From: Bacteriovoracaceae bacterium
Lineage (GTDB): Bacteria > Bdellovibrionota > Bacteriovoracia > Bacteriovoracales > Bacteriovoracaceae
DNA length: 15,616 nt
Assembly: GCA_023146355.1 (NCBI GenBank)
Contig: JAGLCH010000128.1
Coordinates: 1 to 15,616, forward strand
Reading direction: 5' to 3'
This document shows, in pieces, positions 1 through 7,565 of the stretch. A program made the translations under genes and the position numbers. The notes under the pieces were generated by a model that worked only from the letters and a program-made list of their open reading frames with translations, was not told the origin of the DNA and did no database searches. Position 1 is the stretch's first letter; every line of letters starts with the position of its first letter.

Positions 1-1211
1 ATGATGATGGAAGTAGTTCAATAAACTTTCAAGCTAGCGATGTGGATGAAACCACCCCAATGGTTGAAACAGATGAGGATGCTACAGGGGGATTTACTGT
101 AGACCTTTCTGCTGCTGATGATTCTGAAGTTGCCTCTGGACCAATTGAGTTTGGTTATAAAGCTGATGATGATAACGGTGCCGAGCACGCAGGAAATACC
201 ACAGAGTTTTCTGTTGATGGAGATGAAGAAGAAGATGATGAAGAGGAAATTGATTTTTCCACTGGTGCTGATGAGGAAGAAGTTGATGATGATGAAGAAA
301 TTGATTTTTCCACTGGTGCTGATGAAGACGATGAAGATGATGAAGAGGTAATTGATTTTTCCACTGGTGAGAGTGAGGACAATGATTTTGAGTTATCAGA
401 CGATGAGGATATAGATCTCTCTGATGATAAAGACAGCGCAATAGAAATTCCGAAGGACCTTCCAGAGGATGATATTCCAACTCCTGAAGCTGATAAGAGT
501 GTTACCAAAACAGTTCTCAACTGCGATGAGCTATCACAGGCCCCTGTTCAGGAAAGGCCTGCTCAAGCTACGATTATTCGCAATAAAATTGATTATACAT
601 TCGATGAAAATGAAATGGTACGTTTGCAGTTGACCATTAGAAGCATGAAAGAAGAGAGAGAGATGTTCATCGCTGACGTGGACGTGCTGAAGTCGACAAA
701 AGCGGAACTAGAGCAAAATAACCTAGGTCTTAAGGCCGAAGCTGATGATTTGAAAATTGAATTGGCACTTTTGAAAAAGAGGCATGGAGAGCAAATTGAA
801 GAGGCAAGCTATCAGCTACGATTAAGTGAAGATCGAAAGATCTTAAATGAAGAACGAGTTCGTAAAATGCAGATAGATTTCGATCAACTCAATCAAAAAG
901 TCCGCATTGACCTTAATAAGGTGACGCATAAGGAAAAAGAGTTAGAGTCACAGCTTGAATTGATCAAGATGGATTCTGATGCTCAAATTAAGGGGCGTGA
1001 TCAGAAAATAATGGAACTGAAGCGTAAAATTGACTCACTAGAATTTAATATGGAAAATATGGCAATAAAAGAGCAAAAATCAAAAGATGACCATGAGAAA
1101 GTTGAGATCAGAGTTCAAAAAGTAATGAAGACTTTAAAGGGCACGATGAAACTTCTTGAAGATGATATTGATTTTGCAATTACTGATCGCAATAAGGGTG
1201 ATAACATTTAA
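1..1211 (+). CDS. Acidic-repeat / coiled-coil protein, 5' end outside window
   Basis: I do not recognise this family. The reading frame is open from base 3 to the TAA at 1209-1211. A GTG at 42 is the first possible start in the window, but the codons before it (DDGSSSINFQASD) have the same acidic, IDFS-like style as the rest, so the gene almost certainly begins upstream and is 5'-partial here. The N-terminal third (about bases 3-480) is very acidic and low in complexity and contains three copies of IDFSTG spaced exactly 17 residues apart. From about base 600 to 1160 the protein is charged and heptad-like (runs such as LKAEADDLKIELALLKKR), typical of a long coiled coil. There is no membrane segment in the visible part. 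It ends 2 bases before the GGDEF gene, so the two are probably co-transcribed. A scaffold or polar-organising role is possible but only a guess. Confidence 0.8.
   Translation, partial: DDGSSSINFQASDVDETTPMVETDEDATGGFTVDLSAADDSEVASGPIEFGYKADDDNGAEHAGNTTEFSVDGDEEEDDEEEIDFSTGADEEEVDDDEEIDFSTGADEDDEDDEEVIDFSTGESEDNDFELSDDEDIDLSDDKDSAIEIPKDLPEDDIPTPEADKSVTKTVLNCDELSQAPVQERPAQATIIRNKIDYTFDENEMVRLQLTIRSMKEEREMFIADVDVLKSTKAELEQNNLGLKAEADDLKIELALLKKRHGEQIEEASYQLRLSEDRKILNEERVRKMQIDFDQLNQKVRIDLNKVTHKEKELESQLELIKMDSDAQIKGRDQKIMELKRKIDSLEFNMENMAIKEQKSKDDHEKVEIRVQKVMKTLKGTMKLLEDDIDFAITDRNKGDNI
249..401 (+). repeat. 51-bp tandem repeat coding acidic IDFSTG units
   Basis: The codons for IDFSTG begin at 249, 300 and 351, an exact 51-bp (17-residue) period. 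The first two units are nearly identical (IDFSTGADE plus acidic filler); the third keeps only its first six residues before diverging to ESEDND. Degenerate relatives flank them: INFQASD (about base 21), VDLSAAD (about 99), IEFGYKADDD (about 145), TEFSVDGDEE (about 204) and IDLSDD (about 411). The array therefore looks like a decayed series of short hydrophobic-acidic motifs. Confidence 0.85.
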
Positions 1212-1213
1212 AA

Positions 1214-2239
1214 ATGTTTGGTTTTAAAAAAGGTAAATTGTCGAGTAAAGATAAAGTTCCAACAAGAGAGTTTGTTTCTCTATTGGAATTTTTACTTAAT
1301 GAGGCGGATGACCGGTCATTTGAAGGGCTTTTTCTCAGTGTTGAGCGGTATCTTCAAAACTATTACCAAGCAAGTAATTTGCTTGTTTTTTCAACTCCAA
1401 CTAATGACAAAACGCGTTCCATTGCTGATTCCTACAGGACGGTATTTAACCGTGAAAAAGTAGGGACTGAAATTCCTAATGCTGAGGTTGCAATGGCCAT
1501 TTCAATGTGGGATGAGCATCAGCTTGAAGGAAGTATTTCATTTTCCCACGAGCGAGATCACTACTATTCCTTTGTTCTCGGAGATTGGGATGGACAGCGC
1601 TACTTCTGTCTATTTAGTACTACCTCTGAGAAGGCGATTCAAAATGAGATCCTCTTTTATCTAAGCAGCTTTGTATCTAAAGGGCTTCGCACGGCCTATG
1701 AGTGGAGGGCCCTTAAAGAAGAGAACTCTCTTATTCATATTGATGATGTAACCGGCCTTTACAATCAAAGAAAGCTAATCCTTGATCTCAATGAACTGAT
1801 TACGCTCTATAGCCGTTTTTCAAAATCATTCGTAGTGCTCTTTATTGATATTGACCACTTTAAAGATGTAAATGATAACTACGGACACCTTGTGGGAACG
1901 CAAATTCTCAAAGAGCTCAGTAGAGTTTTTAGGGATAAAATGCGCGATACTGACTACATCTATCGATATGGTGGTGATGAGTTTGTTATTATTTTGCCCG
2001 ACTGCTCATCAAGTACTGGGCATAAGATAGGTGAACGTCTTTTAAATATCATTCGAAATCATACATTCGAACTTGATGGTATTGGTGATTTTAAACTATC
2101 TGTTTCAATTGGAGTTGCTTCATTTCCTAAAGATTCAGGGGACTGGAAAGGTATCCTCGAGATAGCGGATAAGATGATGTATAGTGCAAAACATCAAGGT
2201 CGTAGCCGAGTATGTCTAGCTGGCCAACTTTTTGAATAG
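1214..2239 (+). CDS. GGDEF-domain diguanylate cyclase with GAF-like N-terminus
   Basis: Predicted to make cyclic di-GMP from two GTP. The C-terminal half is a complete GGDEF domain: DDVTGLYNQR opens it near residue 177, the metal/substrate segment FIDIDHFKDVND follows, and the signature GGDEF is at residues 253-257. RDTD at 244-247 lies exactly five residues before GGDEF, which is the canonical RxxD inhibitory I-site, so product feedback control is expected. The N-terminal ~170 residues have no membrane segment or signal peptide and look like a GAF-type sensory fold (weak call). The enzyme should be cytoplasmic. The ATG sits 2 bases after the previous stop; an AAGGGTG stretch about 15 bases upstream is a poor ribosome site, suggesting translational coupling. 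The next gene starts 9 bases after its stop. There is no EAL domain, so it should be a synthase only. Confidence 0.93.
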   Translation: MFGFKKGKLSSKDKVPTREFVSLLEFLLNEADDRSFEGLFLSVERYLQNYYQASNLLVFSTPTNDKTRSIADSYRTVFNREKVGTEIPNAEVAMAISMWDEHQLEGSISFSHERDHYYSFVLGDWDGQRYFCLFSTTSEKAIQNEILFYLSSFVSKGLRTAYEWRALKEENSLIHIDDVTGLYNQRKLILDLNELITLYSRFSKSFVVLFIDIDHFKDVNDNYGHLVGTQILKELSRVFRDKMRDTDYIYRYGGDEFVIILPDCSSSTGHKIGERLLNIIRNHTFELDGIGDFKLSVSIGVASFPKDSGDWKGILEIADKMMYSAKHQGRSRVCLAGQLFE

Positions 2240-2248
2240 GAATTAAAT

Positions 2249-3331
2249 ATGCTCGTTTTAGTTGTGAGTGATTTTCACCTGGGCAAAGGTAGTTACCTGA
2301 GTAATGGGCAGCTTAATATTCTTGAAGATTTTCATGAAGATGAACGATTTTCTGAATTCCTTGAGCATCACAGTACTGGAACTCACTACCTCTCTGAAGT
2401 TCATCTTGTTTTAAATGGTGATATCTTTAATCTCATTCAGATTGATGTCGATGGAGTGTTTTCTCATATCCTAGACGAAGAAACGACCATCAAGCAGATA
2501 GATATAATCCATGAAGGTCATCGTCTCTTTTTTGATTCTTTAAAAGGATTTGCTTCAAGACCCAATAAAAAACTTACATATGTTATTGGAAATCACGATG
2601 CTGGGATGATGTTTGAGGGAGCGCAGAAACGCTTTTCAGAGATTATTGGTCAAGAAGTTGAGTTTTGCATGAGCAAGAATATCAACGGAATATATATTGA
2701 GCATGGGCACCGTTTTGAGGCAGTAAACTTCATTCCCCATGACCGATATTTTATTGAAGGACCTTTAGGAGAAAAGATTTTAAACCTTCCTTGGGGAAGT
2801 CTGTTTTGTATTTCTTTACTTCCAGTTCTAAAAAAAGAGAGGCCTTTCATTGATAAAGTTAGACCTCTTGCTGCCTATGTTAAGTGGTGTATCTTTCACG
2901 ACCCATTTTTCTTTTTTAAAATTCTCTACGTAATGATTAAGTATATTTTGGCCTCGAGTATTTCGGCATATACTAAAAATAATACGAGCTTTTTAACGAC
3001 CTTGAGCATTATTTCTCAAGTTACAATTTATCCTCGTTATGCAAAGCACTCTAAAAAGATTTTAGATGGTAACCCTGAACTTAAGGCCGTAATCATGGGT
3101 CACTCCCATGTTCTTGAGTGGCGTCGTTTTTCAGAATGTCGCTATTACTTAAATTCTGGAACTTGGAATACTATCCCTTCAGTCAATCCCGGAATGTACG
3201 AAAACATTAAGAAACTAAGTTATATTCATGTGGACTTTCACGCTAAAAGTGGAACCTTTAGGGAGATTGCGGTTAAAGAGTGGCGTGGTAAGTGGCGTCC
3301 ATACCGCGATGAAATATCTATTTCACTGTAA
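2249..3331 (+). CDS. LpxH-like calcineurin-type metallophosphoesterase
   Basis: Metal-dependent phosphoesterase of the calcineurin superfamily, closest in style to UDP-2,3-diacylglucosamine hydrolases (LpxH group). The metal-ligand motifs appear in order: DFH (D8, H10), GDIFN (57-61), GNHD (114-117), EHGH (151-154) and GHSH (284-287). LpxH enzymes usually carry D where this protein has N61, but D58 is present. At 360 residues it is much longer than the ~240 of LpxH; the extra length is mostly an insert at about 183-250 rich in aromatic and aliphatic residues (for example DPFFFFKILYVMIKYI), which could dock on the membrane or bind acyl chains. The start is backed by AGGAA six bases upstream, overlapping the stop of the GGDEF gene. 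The exact substrate cannot be set from sequence; lipid A synthesis, another lipid phosphoester or a nucleotide are all possible. Confidence 0.82.
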   Translation: MLVLVVSDFHLGKGSYLSNGQLNILEDFHEDERFSEFLEHHSTGTHYLSEVHLVLNGDIFNLIQIDVDGVFSHILDEETTIKQIDIIHEGHRLFFDSLKGFASRPNKKLTYVIGNHDAGMMFEGAQKRFSEIIGQEVEFCMSKNINGIYIEHGHRFEAVNFIPHDRYFIEGPLGEKILNLPWGSLFCISLLPVLKKERPFIDKVRPLAAYVKWCIFHDPFFFFKILYVMIKYILASSISAYTKNNTSFLTTLSIISQVTIYPRYAKHSKKILDGNPELKAVIMGHSHVLEWRRFSECRYYLNSGTWNTIPSVNPGMYENIKKLSYIHVDFHAKSGTFREIAVKEWRGKWRPYRDEISISL

Positions 3332-3362
3332 GATAAGGCCCTACCTGAGGGCCTTATCTTTT
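3330..3362 (+). terminator. Perfect 13-bp hairpin terminator between convergent genes
   Basis: AAGATAAGGCCCT at 3330-3342 pairs perfectly with AGGGCCTTATCTT at 3348-3360 around the five-base loop ACCTG, and is followed by TT. The stem begins inside the TAA stop of the phosphoesterase gene and ends just before the last codon of nadE on the opposite strand, so it can serve the + strand well and may also act for the - strand, although the U-tract on that side is poor. Confidence 0.88.
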
Positions 3363-5100
3363 AGTATCTTTTTTTGCAGATGGGGACTCTGTAGCCAAAA
3401 CCAAAACTTTTGGCATTAAGTTTTATAATGGGACAGAATTGAAATCTCTTAAATTCAGAACGTGTGTAGAGCCCATAAACTTTATTCACTTCTTCTTCCG
3501 AAAATCCCTTCTCAATCAGGTCTTTAGTACTTAGCCTATAGCTCAGCATCCCCTCAAGCATTGCATCGAGCCTTTCGTAGGGTGGAAGGCTTTGTGAATC
3601 TTCTTGCCCCTCTCGAAGTTCAGCAGAAGGTGGTCTCGTGATAATTCCTTCGGGAATAATATTTTCAAACTTTTTATTGATGTATTTTGCTAGAGTGAAA
3701 ACATTTGATTTGTAGATGTCGCCAAGGACACTGATAGCACCAACGCTATCTCCATATAGGGTCGAGTAACCAACTGCTATTTCTGATTTGTTGGAAGTAT
3801 TGAGTACCATCGAGTTCTTTTGATTGGAGTGGGCGTAGAGTAGTGCTCCTCTCATTCGCGATTGAATATTTTCATCTGCGAGTCCCTCCATACTCTCTTT
3901 GAAATTCTCTTTGTAAGAGTTTCTGATAGCACTGTGGAAGAACTTAATGGGGAGTGATGTAAGTCTTATCCCTAAATTTTTACAGAGCTCAAATGAGAGC
4001 TCATAGCTCATTGTGGCAGAATATAGTCCAGGCATGTAAATTGCTTCAACTTCCTGACCCTCTTCTAATATTATTCTAACAATGGTGAGAACCAGAGCAG
4101 AATCCATCCCGCCAGAGAGTGCCACTAAGAACTTTTTAAAGCCACACTTTTTAGCGTATTCCTGAATCCCAAAGCGAAGAGCTAATAGTGCTTCCTCGCA
4201 TTCTTTGTCTGTCCACTCGTTGAGAGTTGGTGGGGTTCCTGGTTTAAGCTCTGCTTTAAATAGAGACTCCCAGGTGTTTGTCATTTCATATGGTTTATTG
4301 CTTTTTGCCTTTTCTTCACTAAAAAGAGGGATTTCAATCTCTTTATAATCTGGAGCAAAGCGTTTTAGGCCATCAATAACATTGTCTCCGGCAACAACAA
4401 AACTTCCTCCATCAAAAAGTATCTCATCTTCTCCGCCGACTTTATTGACGTAGATAAATGGAGCATGAAGTAATTTTGAGATCTCGCTGCCGCGCTTAAT
4501 TCTCTTTTGGTCTTTTCCGATGTGCCATGGGCTGGCAGATAGGTTCACCACAAGGTCGACCTTAATGTTTTTCTTCTCAGCATATATTTTTAGATCTAGT
4601 CCCGGATCAATTGGATGCATTGAGCTAGGCCACATATCCTCACAGATCATAATGGCAATGTTTTTGCCATTGATCTTCTCAATCGCGCATTCATCTCCAG
4701 GGTGGTAGTATTTCTCTTCATCAAAAATGTCGTAGTTGGGAAGTAGTCTCTTGGTGTAAATTGGCCTTAGCTCAGATCCAGCTTCGGCCTTAAAAGCAAC
4801 ATTACGAATTTGAAGAGGAAGTCCCTCTTGATCCATAGTGTAGTCAAGGCCTCCGATAAGACAAGTAATCCCTTTTTCCTTTCTCTTTTTCAAAAACTTA
4901 TTGATTTCAGAGACAGTTTCTAGGTAGCGATCAATAAACTGCTTATGTAAGCAAATATCTTGTAATGGGTAGCCTGTTAAAAACATCTCAGGAAAGAGGT
5001 GTAGGCCTTCTTTTTTTTCTTCAAAAATTTTAAACAGATAGTCTCTAGCGCTGTCAAAATCAGCTATTGTAAAGTTTGTTTGGTGAAGATGAATCTTCAT
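3361..5100 (-). CDS. nadE: Glutamine-dependent NAD+ synthetase
   Basis: Catalyses the last step of NAD+ synthesis: deamido-NAD+ is adenylated with ATP and amidated with ammonia released from glutamine. It is the two-domain form. Residues 1 to ~270 are a nitrilase-type glutaminase with the expected triad: Glu38 (in FPEMFLTGY), Lys117 (in TKRLLPNYDIFDE) and Cys153 (in MICEDMW). The synthetase domain follows, with the ATP-pyrophosphatase loop SGGMDS at 329-334. I chose the ATG at 5100 (protein MKIHLHQ, 579 residues) because GGAGG at 5105-5109 lies just before it and family homology starts there; longer versions (from 5118 or 5148) add residues with no ribosome site. It stands alone on this strand, convergent with the phosphoesterase gene and divergent from trmFO. 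Cytoplasmic; no missing catalytic residue seen. Confidence 0.95.
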   Translation of the reverse strand: MKIHLHQTNFTIADFDSARDYLFKIFEEKKEGLHLFPEMFLTGYPLQDICLHKQFIDRYLETVSEINKFLKKRKEKGITCLIGGLDYTMDQEGLPLQIRNVAFKAEAGSELRPIYTKRLLPNYDIFDEEKYYHPGDECAIEKINGKNIAIMICEDMWPSSMHPIDPGLDLKIYAEKKNIKVDLVVNLSASPWHIGKDQKRIKRGSEISKLLHAPFIYVNKVGGEDEILFDGGSFVVAGDNVIDGLKRFAPDYKEIEIPLFSEEKAKSNKPYEMTNTWESLFKAELKPGTPPTLNEWTDKECEEALLALRFGIQEYAKKCGFKKFLVALSGGMDSALVLTIVRIILEEGQEVEAIYMPGLYSATMSYELSFELCKNLGIRLTSLPIKFFHSAIRNSYKENFKESMEGLADENIQSRMRGALLYAHSNQKNSMVLNTSNKSEIAVGYSTLYGDSVGAISVLGDIYKSNVFTLAKYINKKFENIIPEGIITRPPSAELREGQEDSQSLPPYERLDAMLEGMLSYRLSTKDLIEKGFSEEEVNKVYGLYTRSEFKRFQFCPIIKLNAKSFGFGYRVPICKKRY

Positions 5101-5129
5101 GATGCCTCCATGTGTCATTCGGCTTTGCG

Positions 5130-5158
5130 TTGACGGTAAACATTTCATTGGGTAAAAC
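5130..5158 (+). promoter_or_regulatory. Candidate sigma70 promoter for the trmFO operon
   Basis: TTGACG at 5130-5135 and TAAAAC at 5153-5158 are separated by 17 bases, inside the 107-base divergent spacer between nadE and trmFO. The -35 match is good, the -10 match only moderate. I do not see an equally good promoter for nadE; a TATAAA hexamer on the - strand (5186-5181) is the best -10 there, without a clear -35. Confidence 0.4.
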
Positions 5159-5207
5159 GTAAGCTACTAATTTTCGGAATTTTATAGCACTAACATGAGA
5201 AAAAAGC

Positions 5208-6590
5208 ATGCCTGAAAACTTGAATATAACCAATAAAAAAATACTAGTTATCGGAGCTGGTTTATCTGGGTCTGAAGCTGCTTGGTATCTGGCCAATCAT
5301 GGGGTTCAGGTCATTTTAGCTGAAACTAAGACCATAAAGCGTAATCCGGCCCAAACCATGGACCATTTTGCTGAGCTTGTTTGCACGAACTCACTTAAGG
5401 CCAATAATATAGACTCTGCCCACGGAATTTTAAAGAGTGAGATGAAGGCCTTTGGTTCAATTATAGTCGAAGCTGCTGAAAAACACGCTGTTCCGGCAGG
5501 AATGGCACTGGCCGTTAATCGTGAGGATTTCTCAAGTGAAGTCACTTCTATGCTTAAGGCCCACCCTTTGATTGAAATTATTGAAGTTGATGTCTCTAAT
5601 CCGATTGAGCTTCAGGAGAAGCACGGCGCTGAGTACACTATTATTGCTTCAGGTCCTTTAACTACTGATCCTCTTCAAAAATGGATAACAGAAAATATCT
5701 CAGGGGACGATTTTTACTTCTACGATGCAATTGCTCCAGTTGTTGATGCTGATTCACTAAATTTTTCAAAGCTCTATTACAAAGATCGCCACACCCCAGT
5801 TTCTGAAGAAGAGGGAGTTGAGGCCGATTATCTCAATGCCCCCCTTGATAAGGAAGAATATCTAACGTTTGTAAAAGAGCTTCAAGATGCTGAGAAGGTT
5901 CCTCCACAGGGCTTTGAAAACTACAAGTTTTTTGAGAGTTGCCTTCCTGTTGACACCATGGCAGAGCGTGGGATTGATACTCCACGCTTCTCCTGTATGA
6001 AGCCAATTGGGCTTGAGCTTCCCGATGGAACTAGGCCCTATGCCGCTGTTCAGTTGCGCAGAGAAAATCTACTTGGGAGTGCCTTTAATTTAGTGGGCTT
6101 TCAAACAAAATTAACTTACGGCGAGCAGAAGCGAGTCTTTAGAATGATACCCGGCCTTGAAGATGCTGAGTTCATTCATTTAGGTTCAATTCATCGTAAC
6201 TCTTTTCTCAATACTAAAAAACTTTGTAACCAAGACTTCTCATCTATTTCATTCCCAAGCTTATATTTTGCTGGGCAAATCTCTGGGGTCGAAGGCTACA
6301 CAGAGTCTGCATCAATGGGGATTTATGTAGCAATACAGCTCCTTCGTAAAATGAAAGGGGAAGAGCTTCTAAGGTTTCCAGTTGAAACTGGTATGGGTGC
6401 CCTAGTTAACTACATCTTTACTGCTCCCAAGCCCTCTCCTTCAAATATTAATTTTGGCCTCCTTCCCAGTGTTGTTTTGACCAAAGAGGAGCGCCGTAAT
6501 AGAGTATTAAGAAAGAAGATTAAGAAAAAGAAAGCAGCGGATAGAGCTGTTAAAATATTTGATGAATTTAGATCGACCTTAGGTGAATAA
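5208..6590 (+). CDS. trmFO: TrmFO, folate-dependent tRNA m5U54 methyltransferase
   Basis: Flavoprotein that methylates U54 of the tRNA T-loop using methylene-tetrahydrofolate and NAD(P)H. The N-terminal dinucleotide-binding loop is GAGLSG at residues 16-21 (in VIGAGLSGSEAAWYLA). The family segments AELVCTNSLKAN (Cys59) and FESCLPVDTMAERG (Cys245) match the two conserved cysteine regions of TrmFO, and GQISGVEGYTESASMG near the C-terminus is the typical FAD-contact region. The 460-residue length is normal or slightly long; the last ~35 residues are a Lys-rich tail (KKIKKKKAADR) that could help tRNA binding. The ribosome site before ATG 5208 is weak (GAGAAAAAAGC). It is the first gene of a + strand set with uxs and the RDD protein; the stop and the next start overlap as TAATG. 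GidA/MnmG is related but much longer. Confidence 0.94.
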   Translation: MPENLNITNKKILVIGAGLSGSEAAWYLANHGVQVILAETKTIKRNPAQTMDHFAELVCTNSLKANNIDSAHGILKSEMKAFGSIIVEAAEKHAVPAGMALAVNREDFSSEVTSMLKAHPLIEIIEVDVSNPIELQEKHGAEYTIIASGPLTTDPLQKWITENISGDDFYFYDAIAPVVDADSLNFSKLYYKDRHTPVSEEEGVEADYLNAPLDKEEYLTFVKELQDAEKVPPQGFENYKFFESCLPVDTMAERGIDTPRFSCMKPIGLELPDGTRPYAAVQLRRENLLGSAFNLVGFQTKLTYGEQKRVFRMIPGLEDAEFIHLGSIHRNSFLNTKKLCNQDFSSISFPSLYFAGQISGVEGYTESASMGIYVAIQLLRKMKGEELLRFPVETGMGALVNYIFTAPKPSPSNINFGLLPSVVLTKEERRNRVLRKKIKKKKAADRAVKIFDEFRSTLGE

Positions 6591-7561
6591 TGACCAGAGT
6601 TACATTTCCTGAAAAGTATGATGATTTAGTATTTCTTATTGCCGGAGCAGCTGGATTCGTTCCGGGTCATGTTTCAGAGTTCTTTTTAAACAAAGGGGCA
6701 ACTGTAATCGGTATAGACAACTTTATCACTGGAAGTCGTGAGAATATTGAACTCCTTTCAAAATATGATAAGTTTAAATTTTATGAAGCAAATATATATG
6801 AGGGACTTCCCGATCTAACGAATCAGAAAGTTGATTTTATTTTAAATTTGGCATCTCCTGCATCTCCAATTGATTTTGAAATCATCCCCATCGAGATCAT
6901 GAGAACAAATTCCGAGGGCTCTCTTGCTCTTCTTGAGTTGGCAAAAGTTAAGGGTGCACGTTTTTTAGAGGCCTCCACTTCAGAGGTTTACGGAGATCCT
7001 GAAATTCATCCTCAAGTTGAAACCTACTTTGGAAATGTAAATACTCTAGGGCCTAGAGCTCCTTACGATGAATCAAAGAGATTTGCAGAAGCAATGACAA
7101 TGAGCTTTCATCGTAAATACGGCGTTGATACTCGCATCGTTCGTATCTTTAATACTTATGGACCAAGAATGCGCGCCAATGATGGTCGTGTAATTCCAAA
7201 CTTCATCAATCAGGCACTTCGTGGTGAAGATATCACCATCTATGGAGACGGTTCACAAACGAGATCTTTCTGTTTTGTTACCGATCTTGTGAACGCCATA
7301 CATAATGTTCTTTTTAGTCATGATGTAACACCTTTTAATATCGGAAACCCCGATGAATACTCTGTTAAGGACTGTGCTGAAATTATAGTCAAGGCACTTA
7401 ATAGTACATCTAAGATTGTTTATATGCCTCTTCCTCAGGATGACCCAAAGAGGCGTCGCCCAAATATTGATAAACTTCAGGCCGTTTGCGATTACACTCC
7501 TGAAGTTTCATTTGTTGAGGGACTACGCCAGACAACAGAATTTTTTAAAAAGGGCCTATAG
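6590..7561 (+). CDS. uxs: UDP-glucuronate decarboxylase (UXS-type extended SDR)
   Basis: Predicted to convert UDP-glucuronate to UDP-xylose with tightly bound NAD+, supplying a sugar donor for envelope glycans. It is an extended short-chain dehydrogenase: NAD loop at residues 19-27 (GAAGFVPGH), catalytic Thr/Ser region ASTSEVYG (128-135) and the YxxxK pair Tyr159/Lys163 (APYDESKR). The run NTLGPR, then RIFNTYGPRMR, then GDGSQTRSFCFV is characteristic of UXS rather than dTDP-glucose dehydratases. Its 323 residues are normal for soluble UXS. The third Gly of the NAD loop is Pro here, followed by Gly. ATG 6590 shares its A with the trmFO stop, with AGGTG just upstream, so translation is probably coupled. 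No glycosyltransferase or UDP-glucose dehydrogenase is nearby, so the end use of the sugar is unknown. Confidence 0.9.
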   Translation: MTRVTFPEKYDDLVFLIAGAAGFVPGHVSEFFLNKGATVIGIDNFITGSRENIELLSKYDKFKFYEANIYEGLPDLTNQKVDFILNLASPASPIDFEIIPIEIMRTNSEGSLALLELAKVKGARFLEASTSEVYGDPEIHPQVETYFGNVNTLGPRAPYDESKRFAEAMTMSFHRKYGVDTRIVRIFNTYGPRMRANDGRVIPNFINQALRGEDITIYGDGSQTRSFCFVTDLVNAIHNVLFSHDVTPFNIGNPDEYSVKDCAEIIVKALNSTSKIVYMPLPQDDPKRRRPNIDKLQAVCDYTPEVSFVEGLRQTTEFFKKGL

Positions 7562-7565
7562 ATTT

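Noticed and set aside
42..44. GTG at 42 as the true start of the first gene
   Set aside because: The frame is open back to the window edge and the preceding codons continue the same acidic motif style, and no ribosome site is visible before the GTG.
155..520. Ser-rich open frame on the - strand (121 codons) and other frames over 94-520
   Set aside because: They are mirrors of the GAT/GAA-rich acidic repeats of the + strand gene; low-complexity translation and no ribosome site.
5101..5148. Longer nadE N-terminus (starts at 5118 or 5148)
   Set aside because: The extra residues have no family similarity, and GGAGG sits immediately upstream of the ATG at 5100.
7416..7565. N-terminal extension of the RDD protein into uxs
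   Set aside because: It would overlap a confident enzyme by ~145 bases with atypical protein sequence; the ATG at 7566 fits the operon spacing.
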